Positions 16,422-26,930 are shown, numbered from the stretch's first letter. The stretch is DNA of 64,000 bases from Arcobacter sp. F2176 (GCF_004116465.1 NZ_PDJV01000011.1:24291-88290); one strand, 5' to 3'. Notes: a model not told the origin generated them from the sequence alone. Numbers and translations are program-made.

Positions 16422-17546
16422 GTGTTTAATAAAGATGGAATTCCATTTTTTATAATAATGATACCTTTTTTATGTATCATTTTTTGCGCATTTTTTATTA
16501 GTTCATACTATATGAAAGTCTCAGAAAAAAATTTTCAAGATGATGTGAAAATTCTAATTCAAACATATCCCAAAAAATATTTTAGTACCAAAGTAATACA
16601 AGAAGTTATACAAGACAAAAAAGTAGTTTATGAAAAGAATAAATCAGATTTTTTATATTTTATAAAAGTTGTGACTTTATGTGTTTTGTGTTTTATGGCT
16701 TTATTTACTTTCCTTATGACTTCTATTGTAAAAGATATTGTCAACAAATACATGAGTAAAGTAAAAAATGAACAAAATAAATTAAAAAATCTAAATGAAA
16801 CCTTATCTTCAAAAGTAGCTTTTGGAATAGAAGAAGGAAAAAGAAAAGATAAAGCAATCTTAGAACAATCAAAAATGGCAAAAGTTGGTTCAATGATTTC
16901 TATGATAGCTCACCAATGGAGGCAACCTTTAAGTGAATTGTCAGGTGTTTTGATGGAGTTAGAAACTGCAACAAGATTTAAGAAAGTCGATGAAAAACAT
17001 ATTTTAAATTCTATAGATAGAAGTAATGATATGATTGAATTTATGTCAAATACCATAGATGATTTTAGAAATTTTTATAAACCAGATAAGAAAAAAGAGT
17101 ATTTTAATATAAGTGATGCTTGTAAAAAAGCTATAAATTTAGTAGATGCAACATTACATAATTTATCAATAGATTTAATATTTGATATAAAAAAAGATAA
17201 AAAAATATTTGGTTATCCAACAGAATATTCGCAAGTTATTTTAAATCTAATTAGCAATGCAAAAGATATATTAGTAGAAAAACAAATAAAAGACCCAAAG
17301 ATTAATCTTACTATTACCTCAAGAGGTATGCAAAGCATAGTAACTATAAAAGATAATGCAGGTGGAATTGGTGAAGAAAATCTTGATTTGATTTTTGACC
17401 CTTATTATAGTACAAAAGATTCTTCTAAAGGAACAGGACTTGGTTTATATATTTCAAAATTGATTATTGAAAAAAACATGGGTGGTGAACTTAGTGTGCA
17501 AAATGATGAAGAAGGTGCTGTTTTTAAAGTAATAGTGTTAGGATAG
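16422..17546 (+). CDS. Sensor histidine kinase
   Basis: A 374-residue membrane kinase. Helix 1 spans about residues 8-29 and helix 2 about 78-100, with only about 48 periplasmic residues between, too small for a Cache domain. A coiled-coil linker follows, then the dimerisation domain with H164 in MIAHQWRQPLSEL and the ATPase domain (N box LNLISNAKDIL, G1 KDNAGGIG, G2 GTGLGLYISK). The start is GTG with AAGGAA upstream. The response regulator gene begins 2 bases after its stop, so the two form a coupled two-component pair. The signal is unknown. Confidence 0.9.
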   Translation: MFNKDGIPFFIIMIPFLCIIFCAFFISSYYMKVSEKNFQDDVKILIQTYPKKYFSTKVIQEVIQDKKVVYEKNKSDFLYFIKVVTLCVLCFMALFTFLMTSIVKDIVNKYMSKVKNEQNKLKNLNETLSSKVAFGIEEGKRKDKAILEQSKMAKVGSMISMIAHQWRQPLSELSGVLMELETATRFKKVDEKHILNSIDRSNDMIEFMSNTIDDFRNFYKPDKKKEYFNISDACKKAINLVDATLHNLSIDLIFDIKKDKKIFGYPTEYSQVILNLISNAKDILVEKQIKDPKINLTITSRGMQSIVTIKDNAGGIGEENLDLIFDPYYSTKDSSKGTGLGLYISKLIIEKNMGGELSVQNDEEGAVFKVIVLG

Positions 17547-17548
17547 AT

Positions 17549-18235
17549 ATGGATAATGAATTATTAAAAGAAAAATTAAAAGATATAAGTATTTTATGTG
17601 TTGAAGATGAAGATGGAATTAGAGAGTTTCTTGTAAGTACTTTGAAGTATTATTTTAAAGAAGTGTATGAAGCTAGAAATGGTTTAGAAGCTTTAGAAAT
17701 GTATGAAGAATACAGACCTAAAATAATTTTAAGTGATATAGAAATGCCAAAAATGAATGGTCTTGATTTTGTAAAAAAAGTACGACAAAATGACATATCA
17801 ACTTCTATTATTATGCTTACTGCTTATTCTAATGAAGAGTATCTTATGAATTTGATAAATTTAAATATTGACCATTTTATTTTAAAACCTTTAAATTCAA
17901 AAAAATTAAATGAAGCTTTGAATAAGTACATAGAAAGAAACTTTTCAGAGCAAATATCACTAAGTGAGAATTTAAAACTTGACTTATCAAAAAGAGAGTT
18001 GATTTTTGATGATTCTACAATAATTCCTTTACGAAAAAGAGAAAATGATTTTTTAAATCTTTTATATAAAAATAAAAATTCAATAACAACATACGAACAA
18101 ATCGAGATAGAGTTATGGCAAGATAAAATTATGACAAGTCATGCTTTGAAGTCTTTTATAAAAGAGCTTAGAAATAAAATGCCAACAAATATTATCAAAA
18201 ATATTTCACAAGCAGGATATATTTTAGAAAATTGA
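17549..18235 (+). CDS. Response regulator, winged-helix DNA-binding type
   Basis: A 228-residue partner of the preceding kinase. The receiver domain (about 13-125) has the acidic pair in CVEDEDG, the phosphoacceptor in ILSDIEMPKMNGLDF, the switch Thr in MLTAYSNEEYL and Lys in FILKPL. The C-terminal half (about 140-228) fits an OmpR-like winged helix: LDLSKRELIFDDSTIIPLRK, then KRENDFLNLLYKN. Phosphorylation should alter transcription of target genes, possibly including the membrane-protein gene 50 bases downstream. Confidence 0.92.
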   Translation: MDNELLKEKLKDISILCVEDEDGIREFLVSTLKYYFKEVYEARNGLEALEMYEEYRPKIILSDIEMPKMNGLDFVKKVRQNDISTSIIMLTAYSNEEYLMNLINLNIDHFILKPLNSKKLNEALNKYIERNFSEQISLSENLKLDLSKRELIFDDSTIIPLRKRENDFLNLLYKNKNSITTYEQIEIELWQDKIMTSHALKSFIKELRNKMPTNIIKNISQAGYILEN

Positions 18236-18285
18236 AAATATTAAATTTTTTGATATAATATTAAAAATTTCAAGAAAGATAGAGT

Positions 18286-19110
18286 ATGCAGTTTTTTAAA
18301 ACACATTGGAATAAAATCTTAATTTTGTGCTTTTCCATTGCAATAATATTTTTTGCCTTTTCATATATATTAGATATTAAAGGAAAGGAACTAGTTGATA
18401 AAAGTTTTAACCAATCTGTAATAGTCTTTGGTAGTGCAAAAGCTCTAAATGCTGTTATTTCACTAGCCCAAGGTACTGAGCTTGATTTGCCTTTTTTTAC
18501 AGTTGCTATTGGGGAAGTTTTAGATCCTATAAATGACTTAATCGAACAATTCTCTTTAGTAATGCTTGCTAGTATGGTTTCCCTTGGTATTCAAAAAATC
18601 ATGATGAATTTTGTAACTGCTGATATTTATAATTATATTTTACTTTTTTCAATTCTTATTTTAAATCTTTGGATGTTTTTTAGATTTACAAAAGATGAAA
18701 GATTTAGAACGCTATTTTTTAAAATCACAGTGATACTTATTTTTCTTCGTTTTGCAGTTCCACTTATAGGATTAGCCAATGATTTTGTTTATAATAATTT
18801 TGTTAAACAAGAATATAATATCCAAGAGTTAAATCAAGATATTGTAAAAGTAAAAGATGATGTAAATGAAGTGACCAAAAATACAATAGAAAATAAAGAA
18901 GATAGTTCTTTTTTTACTAAAATCACAGAAAAATTTGACTCAAGTTATTATGATAAAAAAATAGAAGAGTATAAAAAGGCTGTGGATAAGTCAAGTGATT
19001 ATATAGTAGCTTTAATTATCGCTTTTGTTTTTCAAACTATTCTTCTACCTATTATTTTCCTTTTTATTCTTTATCATTTTGTAAGAGGAATTTTTAATCT
19101 GGGGAAATAA
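18286..19110 (+). CDS. Membrane protein of unknown function
   Basis: A 274-residue protein with five to six hydrophobic segments (about residues 10-28, 85-105, 115-133, 145-163 and 238-262). A charged coiled-coil-like stretch (IQELNQDIVKVKDDVNEVTK) lies between segments 4 and 5. I recognise no family. It lies 50 bases after the response regulator on the same strand with only a weak ribosome binding site (AAGAAAGATAG), so it could be part of that operon or its target. Confidence 0.65.
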   Translation: MQFFKTHWNKILILCFSIAIIFFAFSYILDIKGKELVDKSFNQSVIVFGSAKALNAVISLAQGTELDLPFFTVAIGEVLDPINDLIEQFSLVMLASMVSLGIQKIMMNFVTADIYNYILLFSILILNLWMFFRFTKDERFRTLFFKITVILIFLRFAVPLIGLANDFVYNNFVKQEYNIQELNQDIVKVKDDVNEVTKNTIENKEDSSFFTKITEKFDSSYYDKKIEEYKKAVDKSSDYIVALIIAFVFQTILLPIIFLFILYHFVRGIFNLGK

Positions 19111-19206
19111 GCTTTAAACTGTCCTTGTAAAATATTAAAATCTGTATCTTTTAAAAAGGACAATTTAATGATAGTATTCTTTTATATTTAAGATAAAAGG
19201 AATATT

Positions 19207-19656
19207 ATGACAAATAAAATAAATTTAAAAAAATCAAATCCAACTATATTTAACAAAGTAATTGAATTAAATAATGAAGTTAAATTACTTATAAAAAAAG
19301 CAAATATAGAAGAGAGCTTTTTTCATCTTTTATTGTTAAGAGTTTCTCAAATAAATGGTTGTGCTTATTGTCTTAGAATGCATACTAAAGATGCACTTGA
19401 TTGTGGTGAGAGTATAGAAAGAATAAGTGTCATACCTGCATGGAGAGAAACGCAATATTTCAACGAAAAAGAAAGAGCTAGTTTGTCTTTAGTTGAAGCT
19501 ATAAGTAATATCATACAAGGACAAGTTCCCAATGAAGTTTATGAAGATGTAAAAGAGGTTTTAAACGAAGATGAAATTGCAGCTGTTGAATGGTCAGCAA
19601 TCACAATGAATACATTAAATAGAATAGCAATAGCAAGTCGATATGAAGTTAAATAA
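19207..19656 (+). CDS. AhpD-like carboxymuconolactone decarboxylase-family protein
   Basis: A 149-residue protein of the peroxidase-related AhpD subgroup. The active-site motif is INGCAYCLRMHTKDAL, with CxxC and the downstream His, followed by a helix with YFNEKERASLSLVEAI. In AhpD the cysteine pair reduces partner peroxiredoxins, and in many relatives it acts on unknown peroxides. An AAAGGA precedes the ATG. An imperfect hairpin with arms TGTCCTT and AAGGACA (about 19128-19166) lies in the leader and may be a terminator of the upstream gene. Confidence 0.85.
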   Translation: MTNKINLKKSNPTIFNKVIELNNEVKLLIKKANIEESFFHLLLLRVSQINGCAYCLRMHTKDALDCGESIERISVIPAWRETQYFNEKERASLSLVEAISNIIQGQVPNEVYEDVKEVLNEDEIAAVEWSAITMNTLNRIAIASRYEVK

Positions 19657-19742
19657 TAGTTAAAAGTTTTGTTGAGTTTGATTCTCAAAAAAAAGTAAAA
19701 TGATGTTATGATTCTAAAAATTATTTTACACAAAGAGAAAAA

Positions 19743-20672
19743 TTGAACTACAAAAAAGCATTACTTTTTCCATTTATTTTATTATTATTTATTGCTATTT
19801 TTTATAATTTTAAAAAAGAGATTAGTTTCTCTTTTTACCATTGGGAAAATAGCTATAATTTACAAAATAACCAAAAGAAACTTTATATAAAAGTTTTAGA
19901 TATAAACTATTCAAATAAACTAGAAATAATAAAAACAAAATTTATAACTAAACCAACAAAAGGTTTTGTGCCTGTTATATATATCACAAATAAAGCTATG
20001 GGGCAGGAGCCTTTAAGTTTGATGGTAAAAAAGGTTTTAAATAACTTAAAAGATATACCTTATTCTTATGATGAAATACAAATTGATTGTGATTGGTCTC
20101 TTTCAACAAAGGCAAAATATTTTGATTTTTTAAGAGAAATAAAACTAAAAAGCAATAAAAAACTTAGTGTTACTATACGATTACATCAAATAAAATATGC
20201 AAAAAAAACTGGAATCCCGCCAGTTGATTATGGAGTTTTGATGTATTATAATATGTCTGATATCGCAAATTTTAATACCAAAAACTCAATTTTAGATAAT
20301 GATGTTGCAAGACAATATCATTATAATTTTGACATTTATCCCTTAAAATTAAAACTTGCCTTGCCTTTGTACTCTCAAGGTGTACAATTTAGAAATAAAA
20401 AAGCAATAGATATATTTGAGGGCTTAGAAAAAAAGGATTTTGCACAAAATTTTACTCTCATAAAAAAAAACTTTTATGAAGTAAATAAAAGCTTTTATTT
20501 TAAAGGTAGATACATCTATAAAGGGGATATTTTAAGGTTCGAAGATTCAAATTTTGAAGACTTAAAAGTAGCGATGGATGATTTTTTTGAGCTTGCAAAA
20601 AATCCTTTTTATGAGGTGATATTTTATACAATAAAATATAAAGACAAATATGATTTAAATAAATTAAAGTAA
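19743..20672 (+). CDS. DUF3142-family protein
   Basis: A 309-residue protein with an N-terminal membrane anchor (about 6-24). The conserved DUF3142 features are visible: SFYHWENSYN, LYIKVLDINYS, GFVPVIYITNKAMG, the acidic EIQIDCDWSLSTKAKYF, LSVTIRLHQIKYAKKTGIPP and ALPLYSQGVQFR. The conserved Asp/Trp-rich core resembles carbohydrate-acting folds, but no activity is established. The start is TTG preceded by AAGAGAAA. It is 15 bases upstream of the large repeat lipoprotein gene, a pairing that suggests joint work in the cell envelope. Confidence 0.75.
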   Translation: MNYKKALLFPFILLLFIAIFYNFKKEISFSFYHWENSYNLQNNQKKLYIKVLDINYSNKLEIIKTKFITKPTKGFVPVIYITNKAMGQEPLSLMVKKVLNNLKDIPYSYDEIQIDCDWSLSTKAKYFDFLREIKLKSNKKLSVTIRLHQIKYAKKTGIPPVDYGVLMYYNMSDIANFNTKNSILDNDVARQYHYNFDIYPLKLKLALPLYSQGVQFRNKKAIDIFEGLEKKDFAQNFTLIKKNFYEVNKSFYFKGRYIYKGDILRFEDSNFEDLKVAMDDFFELAKNPFYEVIFYTIKYKDKYDLNKLK

Positions 20673-20687
20673 GAAGGAATATTTATA

Positions 20688-23261
20688 GTGTTTTTTAGAA
20701 TAATATTTTTATGGGTGTTTTTGCACCACTTTTTGTTTGCCTGTGGAGGTGGCTTTTGGCCAGAGGATTATGAGTTTAAGTTTTTGCACAAAAGAGATTA
20801 TGCTTTTTCCAATATACAAGATAATTTAAACTTCTCTTCTACATATAATAATATAGTTATGAACTCAGATAAAGAGGCAAAAAAAGAGAATCTAAAAGAG
20901 TGGCAAAAAGAGTTTGGAAAACAATACTCCCTCAAACAAATTGAAGAGTTTTTATATGAGGGAAAAAATCTTTCATCAATAAAAAATAAAGAGATAAGAG
21001 CTTATATAGATTTTGTAAATTTACAAGCACCTTTTGTAACTTCATGGAGAAAATATTATTTAAAATATGGATATAAGGGGAAAAAATTAAAAGAATCAGA
21101 TGTTGATTTATTAATAAGTAAAGCTATATCAAATATACAAAGTACAAAATCAAAATATTTAAAACAAAGATACTTCTTTTTAGCATTAAGACTTGCACAC
21201 TATTATAATAAAGATAATGCATATTCAATTTATACTGCAAATAAAAAGTTATTACAAAGAAGTGATTCTATTGTAAAGGATTGGATTCAAGGTTTATATG
21301 CTGGAATTTTGATAAAAAATGGTGAAAATGTAAAGGGTGTTTATGAATTCACTAAGTTATTTGATAAGTCTAAGTCAAATTGGTATTTGGCATTTTATAA
21401 TTTTAATGCAATTAAAACAGACAAGGATTGGAATGATTTAGTCTCTATGGCAAAAGATAAAGATGAAAAAATCAAATTTCTTACTCTAAGAGCTTTAGAT
21501 GCAAATGCAAATATTGTAGAAGAGCTTAAAAATATCGCAAAAATTGATCTTAATTCAAAAAATTATGACCTATTATTATTTAGAGAAGTTTTAAAATCAC
21601 AAGACTTTTTTAATATTTATCCACAAGATTCATATTATGAAGTTAAACCCAAAAATATAGATAAATATACTCCTTTGGTAAATTATTTACAAACTGTATC
21701 AAAAGATAATATGTACACAGTTGATTTAGCTTTAGCATATTTCTCTTTTTATAAAGGAGATATCGCTTCTTCAAAAGATTACTTACAAAAAGCATACAAA
21801 GAAGTAAAGGGTGAGGATATTCACGAATTAAATGCTTTAGGTTATATTATTTATTTAAACGGCTTAAAAACTATTAATACAGATATTGAAAATAATATTG
21901 CAACTAGACTTGATAAACTGATGACTCAAAAGTGTAATAAAGATTCTTTATTTAAATATACATTTTATAAAGTTAAAGATTTGTATAAAGATAAAGGTGA
22001 TGAGTTTAAATATTTTATTGCTTCAAACTATAGATACCTAAGTATCAATAGTATAAATTTAGAGAAGTATGAAAAAATAGAGGAGTTAAAGAATAAAAAA
22101 GATAAATCTGGCTTAGAAAAGTATATGCTAGAAAAGATTATCTTTAAGTATAAAGATTTTGATAAATCTTTACAAAAAGCCTATTTTAGTATTTTGATGA
22201 ATAACTTAGAATTTGAAAAATTACTTAAAGAGTACCCTGATAAGTTAAATTATAAGTTGAGATTTAATATTTTTAATAACTTAATAGCGGGAAATAATAG
22301 AAGAGTATCTCCTACACAGGTTACTTTGAAAGAGACTTTAGAAAAGATAATAAAAATCAAAGAGAATTTAAAGAAAAATCCAAATGATGCTATGAGTAAT
22401 TATTTGTATGCAACTGCCTTGTATAACTTAAGTTATTGGGGAAATTCAAATACTCTTACAACAGTTTATAGAAGTTCCTACTCATTTAAAGAAAAAGAGT
22501 TGGAACTAAGAAAAATAAACCTCTCAAACAAATATCTTAATAAAGCACTTGAAAACTTTACAAAAAAAGAGTTTAAAGCAAAAGTAACATATATGTTAGC
22601 AAAAAATGAACTTGCCTTGTATGATATTAAGAATTCTACAAAAAGTGAATACAATCAAGAAATAAGTTATAGAACTGACAATTGGTATTCGTTTGGATAT
22701 GATTTTAAAAATATTCAAAGATATATGGTAAGTGGATATGGAAAATATTTTGATAAATTAAAGAATGATTTTGATGATACTTCTTATTATCAAGAGCTTA
22801 TTAAAGAGTGTTCTAATTTAAGAAATTATCAAAGCACTTTAAAAAAAGTATATGACAAAGATGCCCTTGGGATTTCACTAACAGATCTTGAAAAAGAATT
22901 AAGTACTATGTATAAACAAAAAAAGACTCGTATTGCAAATAAGTATAATACAATCTTTTTTTGGAAGTTGATGGTTCAAGAACCAATCACAAATAAAACA
23001 GTTGAAAGCTATAACAATATCGCATATTATTTAGAGAAACTACATAGAGAAGAATATTCTATTATTTTATTAGAAAAGATAATAGAGAAATATCCAAATA
23101 GAGTTGTGGCTTATTATAATCTTGGTGATGCATATTGGTCATACTGGAAAAAAGACAAAGCTAAAAATGCTTATAAAAAGTATATTGAACTTATGATAAA
23201 AGAGGGAAAAGAGAAGAAAATACCTAAAAAAGTAAAAGATAGAGTAGATATAAAAGATTAA
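20688..23261 (+). CDS. Large putative lipoprotein with a C-terminal TPR-like repeat
   Basis: An 857-residue protein starting at GTG with AAGGAA ten bases upstream. The N-terminus has a signal sequence ending in LFACGGGFW, a good lipobox (LFA|C), so lipid-anchored export is likely. The body is helical and Lys/Asn/Tyr-rich with repeat-like spacing (WYLAFYNFNAIKTDKDW). A clear TPR unit lies near the end: VVAYYNLGDAYWSYWKKDKA (about 811-830). I recognise no named family. It follows the DUF3142 gene and converges with the Sel1/DUF4153 operon. Confidence 0.7.
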   Translation: MFFRIIFLWVFLHHFLFACGGGFWPEDYEFKFLHKRDYAFSNIQDNLNFSSTYNNIVMNSDKEAKKENLKEWQKEFGKQYSLKQIEEFLYEGKNLSSIKNKEIRAYIDFVNLQAPFVTSWRKYYLKYGYKGKKLKESDVDLLISKAISNIQSTKSKYLKQRYFFLALRLAHYYNKDNAYSIYTANKKLLQRSDSIVKDWIQGLYAGILIKNGENVKGVYEFTKLFDKSKSNWYLAFYNFNAIKTDKDWNDLVSMAKDKDEKIKFLTLRALDANANIVEELKNIAKIDLNSKNYDLLLFREVLKSQDFFNIYPQDSYYEVKPKNIDKYTPLVNYLQTVSKDNMYTVDLALAYFSFYKGDIASSKDYLQKAYKEVKGEDIHELNALGYIIYLNGLKTINTDIENNIATRLDKLMTQKCNKDSLFKYTFYKVKDLYKDKGDEFKYFIASNYRYLSINSINLEKYEKIEELKNKKDKSGLEKYMLEKIIFKYKDFDKSLQKAYFSILMNNLEFEKLLKEYPDKLNYKLRFNIFNNLIAGNNRRVSPTQVTLKETLEKIIKIKENLKKNPNDAMSNYLYATALYNLSYWGNSNTLTTVYRSSYSFKEKELELRKINLSNKYLNKALENFTKKEFKAKVTYMLAKNELALYDIKNSTKSEYNQEISYRTDNWYSFGYDFKNIQRYMVSGYGKYFDKLKNDFDDTSYYQELIKECSNLRNYQSTLKKVYDKDALGISLTDLEKELSTMYKQKKTRIANKYNTIFFWKLMVQEPITNKTVESYNNIAYYLEKLHREEYSIILLEKIIEKYPNRVVAYYNLGDAYWSYWKKDKAKNAYKKYIELMIKEGKEKKIPKKVKDRVDIKD

Positions 23262-23269
23262 TTTTAAAT

Positions 23270-24988
23270 CTACTTATTCTTCTTTTTTATTTTAAAAAGA
23301 AGAATACCTTTACCAGCATTTATTCTTAAATCATAGAGAGAATCTTTTTCTACAATGAATAAACTTTTTATAAAAAGTCTTATTTTTATATTTTCATTTT
23401 CCATATCAAAAATAGCTTTTTGATAGTTTGTCTTATCTAAATATTCTACTTTATCTTTGCGTAGTTCTTTTACAATAGCTTTTAAATCAAATTTAAAAAT
23501 TTGCTTTTCTATGTTGATTGTCAATATAGAATTTTGCATAGAATAATTCAAAGACTTTGCTCCAAATTGCATAGATTTCTTAAGGGAATTAAATACTAAA
23601 TCAGCCACATAATCATAACCTGTAGTTCTTATAGCAATGTTATTAAGAGAAATATTTTTTAAATATTTTGGTTGTAATAAAGTATATTTGTTTGTATATT
23701 GCACATTGATATATTTCAAAGCTTCTTCTTTAGATGATATATTTTTATCAAATAGTTTACTAAGAGCATTTTTACTTATATCTTTATTTACAAGATACTT
23801 GATTGTTTCACTGATTGCAATTTTTTGGGATGTGGGAAGCTCTTCTTTAGTAGCTATTACTTTATTATTTATATACATATTATTTTTGATCAATATAGTT
23901 TTAAGTCGATTAAGCTGAGAATTTATTGATATATCTTTAGCATTAAATGGACTAATTGATGTTACTAGGCTTAATAAAAAAAGCGAAATAAGAGCATTTT
24001 TTATGCTAAAACTTTTTTTAATAAGTTCATATAAAAATAAATATGTAAACCAAATACTACACATGATTAATAAATATCTCAATACTGTAAATCCGTATTG
24101 TTCTACTCTTGTATAAATTGCTATATTTAAAAAAACTATAGGAACTATCATCAAATAGATGAAATATTTGTTTAAAAAGTTACTTATTTTATTGTGATTG
24201 TTTAATCCTACAAGTAAACTTTTTAATAAAATACCAATAGTCAAAAAAAGACATATAATGGTAGATAATTCACCTTTAGGTAACTCTTGTAAAAATATAA
24301 TCTTTGCAAAATAAATATAAAGAATAGAAGCATAAATCAAAATTATTGGTGATAAGATATTTTTAATAAGTAGCAAAAATGCATTATCATATTTAAAATT
24401 TATAGTATTTAAAAAGTCATCTTTTAATATATTAGATAGTGCAAGAAGTGGAAATAAAACAGTGAAAATTGTTATTGCTATATCATAGTGATAAAGTTTA
24501 TTAAAATGCATGTTAAATAGATATATTAGTGTGAAAATTATTGATTCAATTCCAGCAAATAATATGAGTGAGCTAAGTAGGGCAAAACTAATAGTTGAGA
24601 GTAATACTAGGTTGAATAATAAAATATCTTCATTGGAAGAATTTCTAAATAAAAAAGGTGCAAAACTTAAAAGTAAAAGAGTGCTAAGGAAAAATATAAA
24701 TTCTGATTGAGTATATACAAATACACACAAAAATACAGCTAAAAAAGACAATACCCATACAATAGTTTTATATAATATAGATAATCTTTTTTTATAAAAA
24801 AATAGATGTATAGAAACTGAAATAATCATCATAAATAATGAATAATAAAATTCAGATGTTAAAGTAGTTCCTTTATGATTACCGTAAATTCCTAAGAATA
24901 GAGTAGTTCCCATAAATATAAATATTGAGGGGAACTTTGAAAATATATCCTTAGAGAACTGATTTTTTAACTTATGTACCAATGCCAA
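23270..24988 (-). CDS. DUF4153-like multi-spanning membrane protein
   Basis: A 572-residue protein. Residues 1-350 form about ten to eleven hydrophobic helices, with the family-like TRVEQYGFTVLRYLL near residue 293. The remaining 220 residues are soluble and charged, probably periplasmic. DUF4153 proteins have no assigned biochemical role. It is the last gene of a tight five-gene unit whose other members are four Sel1-like proteins, starting one base after the preceding stop. An association in the envelope is therefore plausible, with this protein as the membrane component. Confidence 0.65.
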   Translation of the reverse strand: MALVHKLKNQFSKDIFSKFPSIFIFMGTTLFLGIYGNHKGTTLTSEFYYSLFMMIISVSIHLFFYKKRLSILYKTIVWVLSFLAVFLCVFVYTQSEFIFFLSTLLLLSFAPFLFRNSSNEDILLFNLVLLSTISFALLSSLILFAGIESIIFTLIYLFNMHFNKLYHYDIAITIFTVLFPLLALSNILKDDFLNTINFKYDNAFLLLIKNILSPIILIYASILYIYFAKIIFLQELPKGELSTIICLFLTIGILLKSLLVGLNNHNKISNFLNKYFIYLMIVPIVFLNIAIYTRVEQYGFTVLRYLLIMCSIWFTYLFLYELIKKSFSIKNALISLFLLSLVTSISPFNAKDISINSQLNRLKTILIKNNMYINNKVIATKEELPTSQKIAISETIKYLVNKDISKNALSKLFDKNISSKEEALKYINVQYTNKYTLLQPKYLKNISLNNIAIRTTGYDYVADLVFNSLKKSMQFGAKSLNYSMQNSILTINIEKQIFKFDLKAIVKELRKDKVEYLDKTNYQKAIFDMENENIKIRLFIKSLFIVEKDSLYDLRINAGKGILLFKIKKKNK

Positions 24989-24989
24989 C

Positions 24990-26930
24990 TTATTTTGCCT
25001 TTTCTATATTTGCTTTTTCATACCACTGTTTTGCAAGTTCTGAATTGCTTGTTATTGAACCTTTTCCTATTTCATATATTTTTGCTATGTATTTAGCTAC
25101 ATCTTTGTTTTTATCTAGTTCATATGATTTTTTATAATATTCTAAAGCTTTATTCATATCTTTTTTTAGTATTTGTATATAACCTTCTTCATAATATTTA
25201 GCCATATAAGCATAACAAACTCCCTCTCCTAAGGCAACACATTTTTTAAAATAGTCAATTGCTATAGCGTGATCTAATGTTTGATGATAGTATATTCCAA
25301 GTGTCATATAGGCTAGTGGATAACCCAATTTTGCTGATGCTTTATAATAATACATAGCTTTTCTATTGTCTATTTTACCAAACATTCCTGATTCATACAT
25401 TTTTGCTATGAAATACTCTTTACCACCTGGTTTTTTGTTTTTTTCAATTTTATCTGCTTGTGCTAAAATAAGACCACTTTTTACATCACCTAGTTTGATG
25501 GCTTGATTTAGATAATTTCTAGCAAGTTTATTATCATTGATTTTATTTTGTTCATACAAATCTCTTAGAGTTAAGATATTTTTTTCTTTTATCTCTTTTG
25601 TTTCTATTTTTTCTCTTAGTTTTGTATACTCTTTATATAAAATAGGAGATTTACCAATGGCATTTCTTAATTTAGATATAAGATATGGTTTGTTACTATT
25701 TAAGATAATTTTTTGCCATTTTCTATTTACTACTGCCACATCAGGGTCATAATAGCCATATGTATCTCCAGATGAAAATGGACTAGTAGATTTCTTTTTA
25801 AAAGGTTTTATTGCTAGTTCTATCATGGCATTTTCATTGCCTTTTTTTGCCAACTCATTTAATATTTTCATTGCTTTTTCTTTATCTCTATTGTTAAATA
25901 AATAATCAGCCAAAGCTCTTTTTGATTCGTTGAGGTTTAAAAGCTTTTTTTCTAAAGCAAGATATGCATCTTTATATTTTACATTTTTTAGATAAATCTC
26001 TAAAAGCTCTTTTGTAGCATCATAACTATCTAATAAAGCAGCTTTTTGTAAAAACCCAACTAATAGGTCTTCATTTTGTGTTGTTTTATATGCTTGAATT
26101 GCTTCATAAATCTTAGCCTTATTATAATAATATGATATAGCTTTTGTATCATCAAGTTTTGTTACATCTGTATTATCTATTTTTAAAGCTTTTTCATAAA
26201 ACTTTTTACCTTCATCAGCTTTATATTTTCCATAAAAAAAATCAGCAGTTACTACAAGTAAATTATAATCATCTAAAGCATATATCTCATCTGCTTTTTC
26301 TTTGACTTTTTTCATATCATATGTATTATATAAAGTGTCTAGTTCTAAAAGCTTATCAAGATTAGGTGCTTTAAAATTTAGTTGTTTTATAAGTTTACTT
26401 GTTAGTCTCGCCCTTAGAAGTCTTTCGTATGATGTAGTTTTAGTATCTAATAAATACTTAGTATATAAATCAATTAGTCTTTGTTCTTTCGCACTTTTAA
26501 TAGCATCATCAAAAAATTTTTTTAATTCTTTGTTATTTGTTACTTCTTCCAGTACTTGCTCAGTTGTTACATATTTATCAATCAACATATATACAGCTTC
26601 TTTGTTTCCAAGTTTAATGGCTTTATTTAAAAGTACTATATAATTTTTGATACCATCACTAAACATATCTTGGTATTTACCATAAACATTTGCAAAAGCG
26701 ATAATATCTTTAGTATCCTTACTTTTTAATACTAAATCATACCACTTTGTATAAAAATCAACTCCCTCTTTTGTTTGAGGAAATAAGTAGATTTTATTTA
26801 ACTCAAGCATTGCTTGTACATCGTTTTTATTTGCTTTTTTTATGAGTGTTTGTTTACTTTGTACTTGTGAAGCATTAGCATATGTTGTTAGTATAAATAT
26901 ATTAATAAGTATAAAAAATAGTATTCTCAT
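24990..26930 (-). CDS. Sel1-repeat periplasmic protein, paralogue 4
   Basis: A 646-residue protein with a signal peptide (FILTTYANASQ), probably cleaved to a soluble periplasmic form. The N-terminal module shared with its neighbours begins LIKKANKNDVQAMLELNKIY and continues FPQTKEGVDFY. Sel1-like repeats fill the C-terminal third, e.g. YYYKASAKLGYPLAYMTLG. One repeat, YFKKCVALGEGVCYAYMAKY, has the spaced cysteine pair typical of Hcp proteins of Helicobacter and relatives. Its start overlaps the previous stop by one base. It probably acts as a scaffold for protein-protein contacts; its partner is unknown. Confidence 0.8.
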   Translation of the reverse strand: MRILFFILINIFILTTYANASQVQSKQTLIKKANKNDVQAMLELNKIYLFPQTKEGVDFYTKWYDLVLKSKDTKDIIAFANVYGKYQDMFSDGIKNYIVLLNKAIKLGNKEAVYMLIDKYVTTEQVLEEVTNNKELKKFFDDAIKSAKEQRLIDLYTKYLLDTKTTSYERLLRARLTSKLIKQLNFKAPNLDKLLELDTLYNTYDMKKVKEKADEIYALDDYNLLVVTADFFYGKYKADEGKKFYEKALKIDNTDVTKLDDTKAISYYYNKAKIYEAIQAYKTTQNEDLLVGFLQKAALLDSYDATKELLEIYLKNVKYKDAYLALEKKLLNLNESKRALADYLFNNRDKEKAMKILNELAKKGNENAMIELAIKPFKKKSTSPFSSGDTYGYYDPDVAVVNRKWQKIILNSNKPYLISKLRNAIGKSPILYKEYTKLREKIETKEIKEKNILTLRDLYEQNKINDNKLARNYLNQAIKLGDVKSGLILAQADKIEKNKKPGGKEYFIAKMYESGMFGKIDNRKAMYYYKASAKLGYPLAYMTLGIYYHQTLDHAIAIDYFKKCVALGEGVCYAYMAKYYEEGYIQILKKDMNKALEYYKKSYELDKNKDVAKYIAKIYEIGKGSITSNSELAKQWYEKANIEKAK

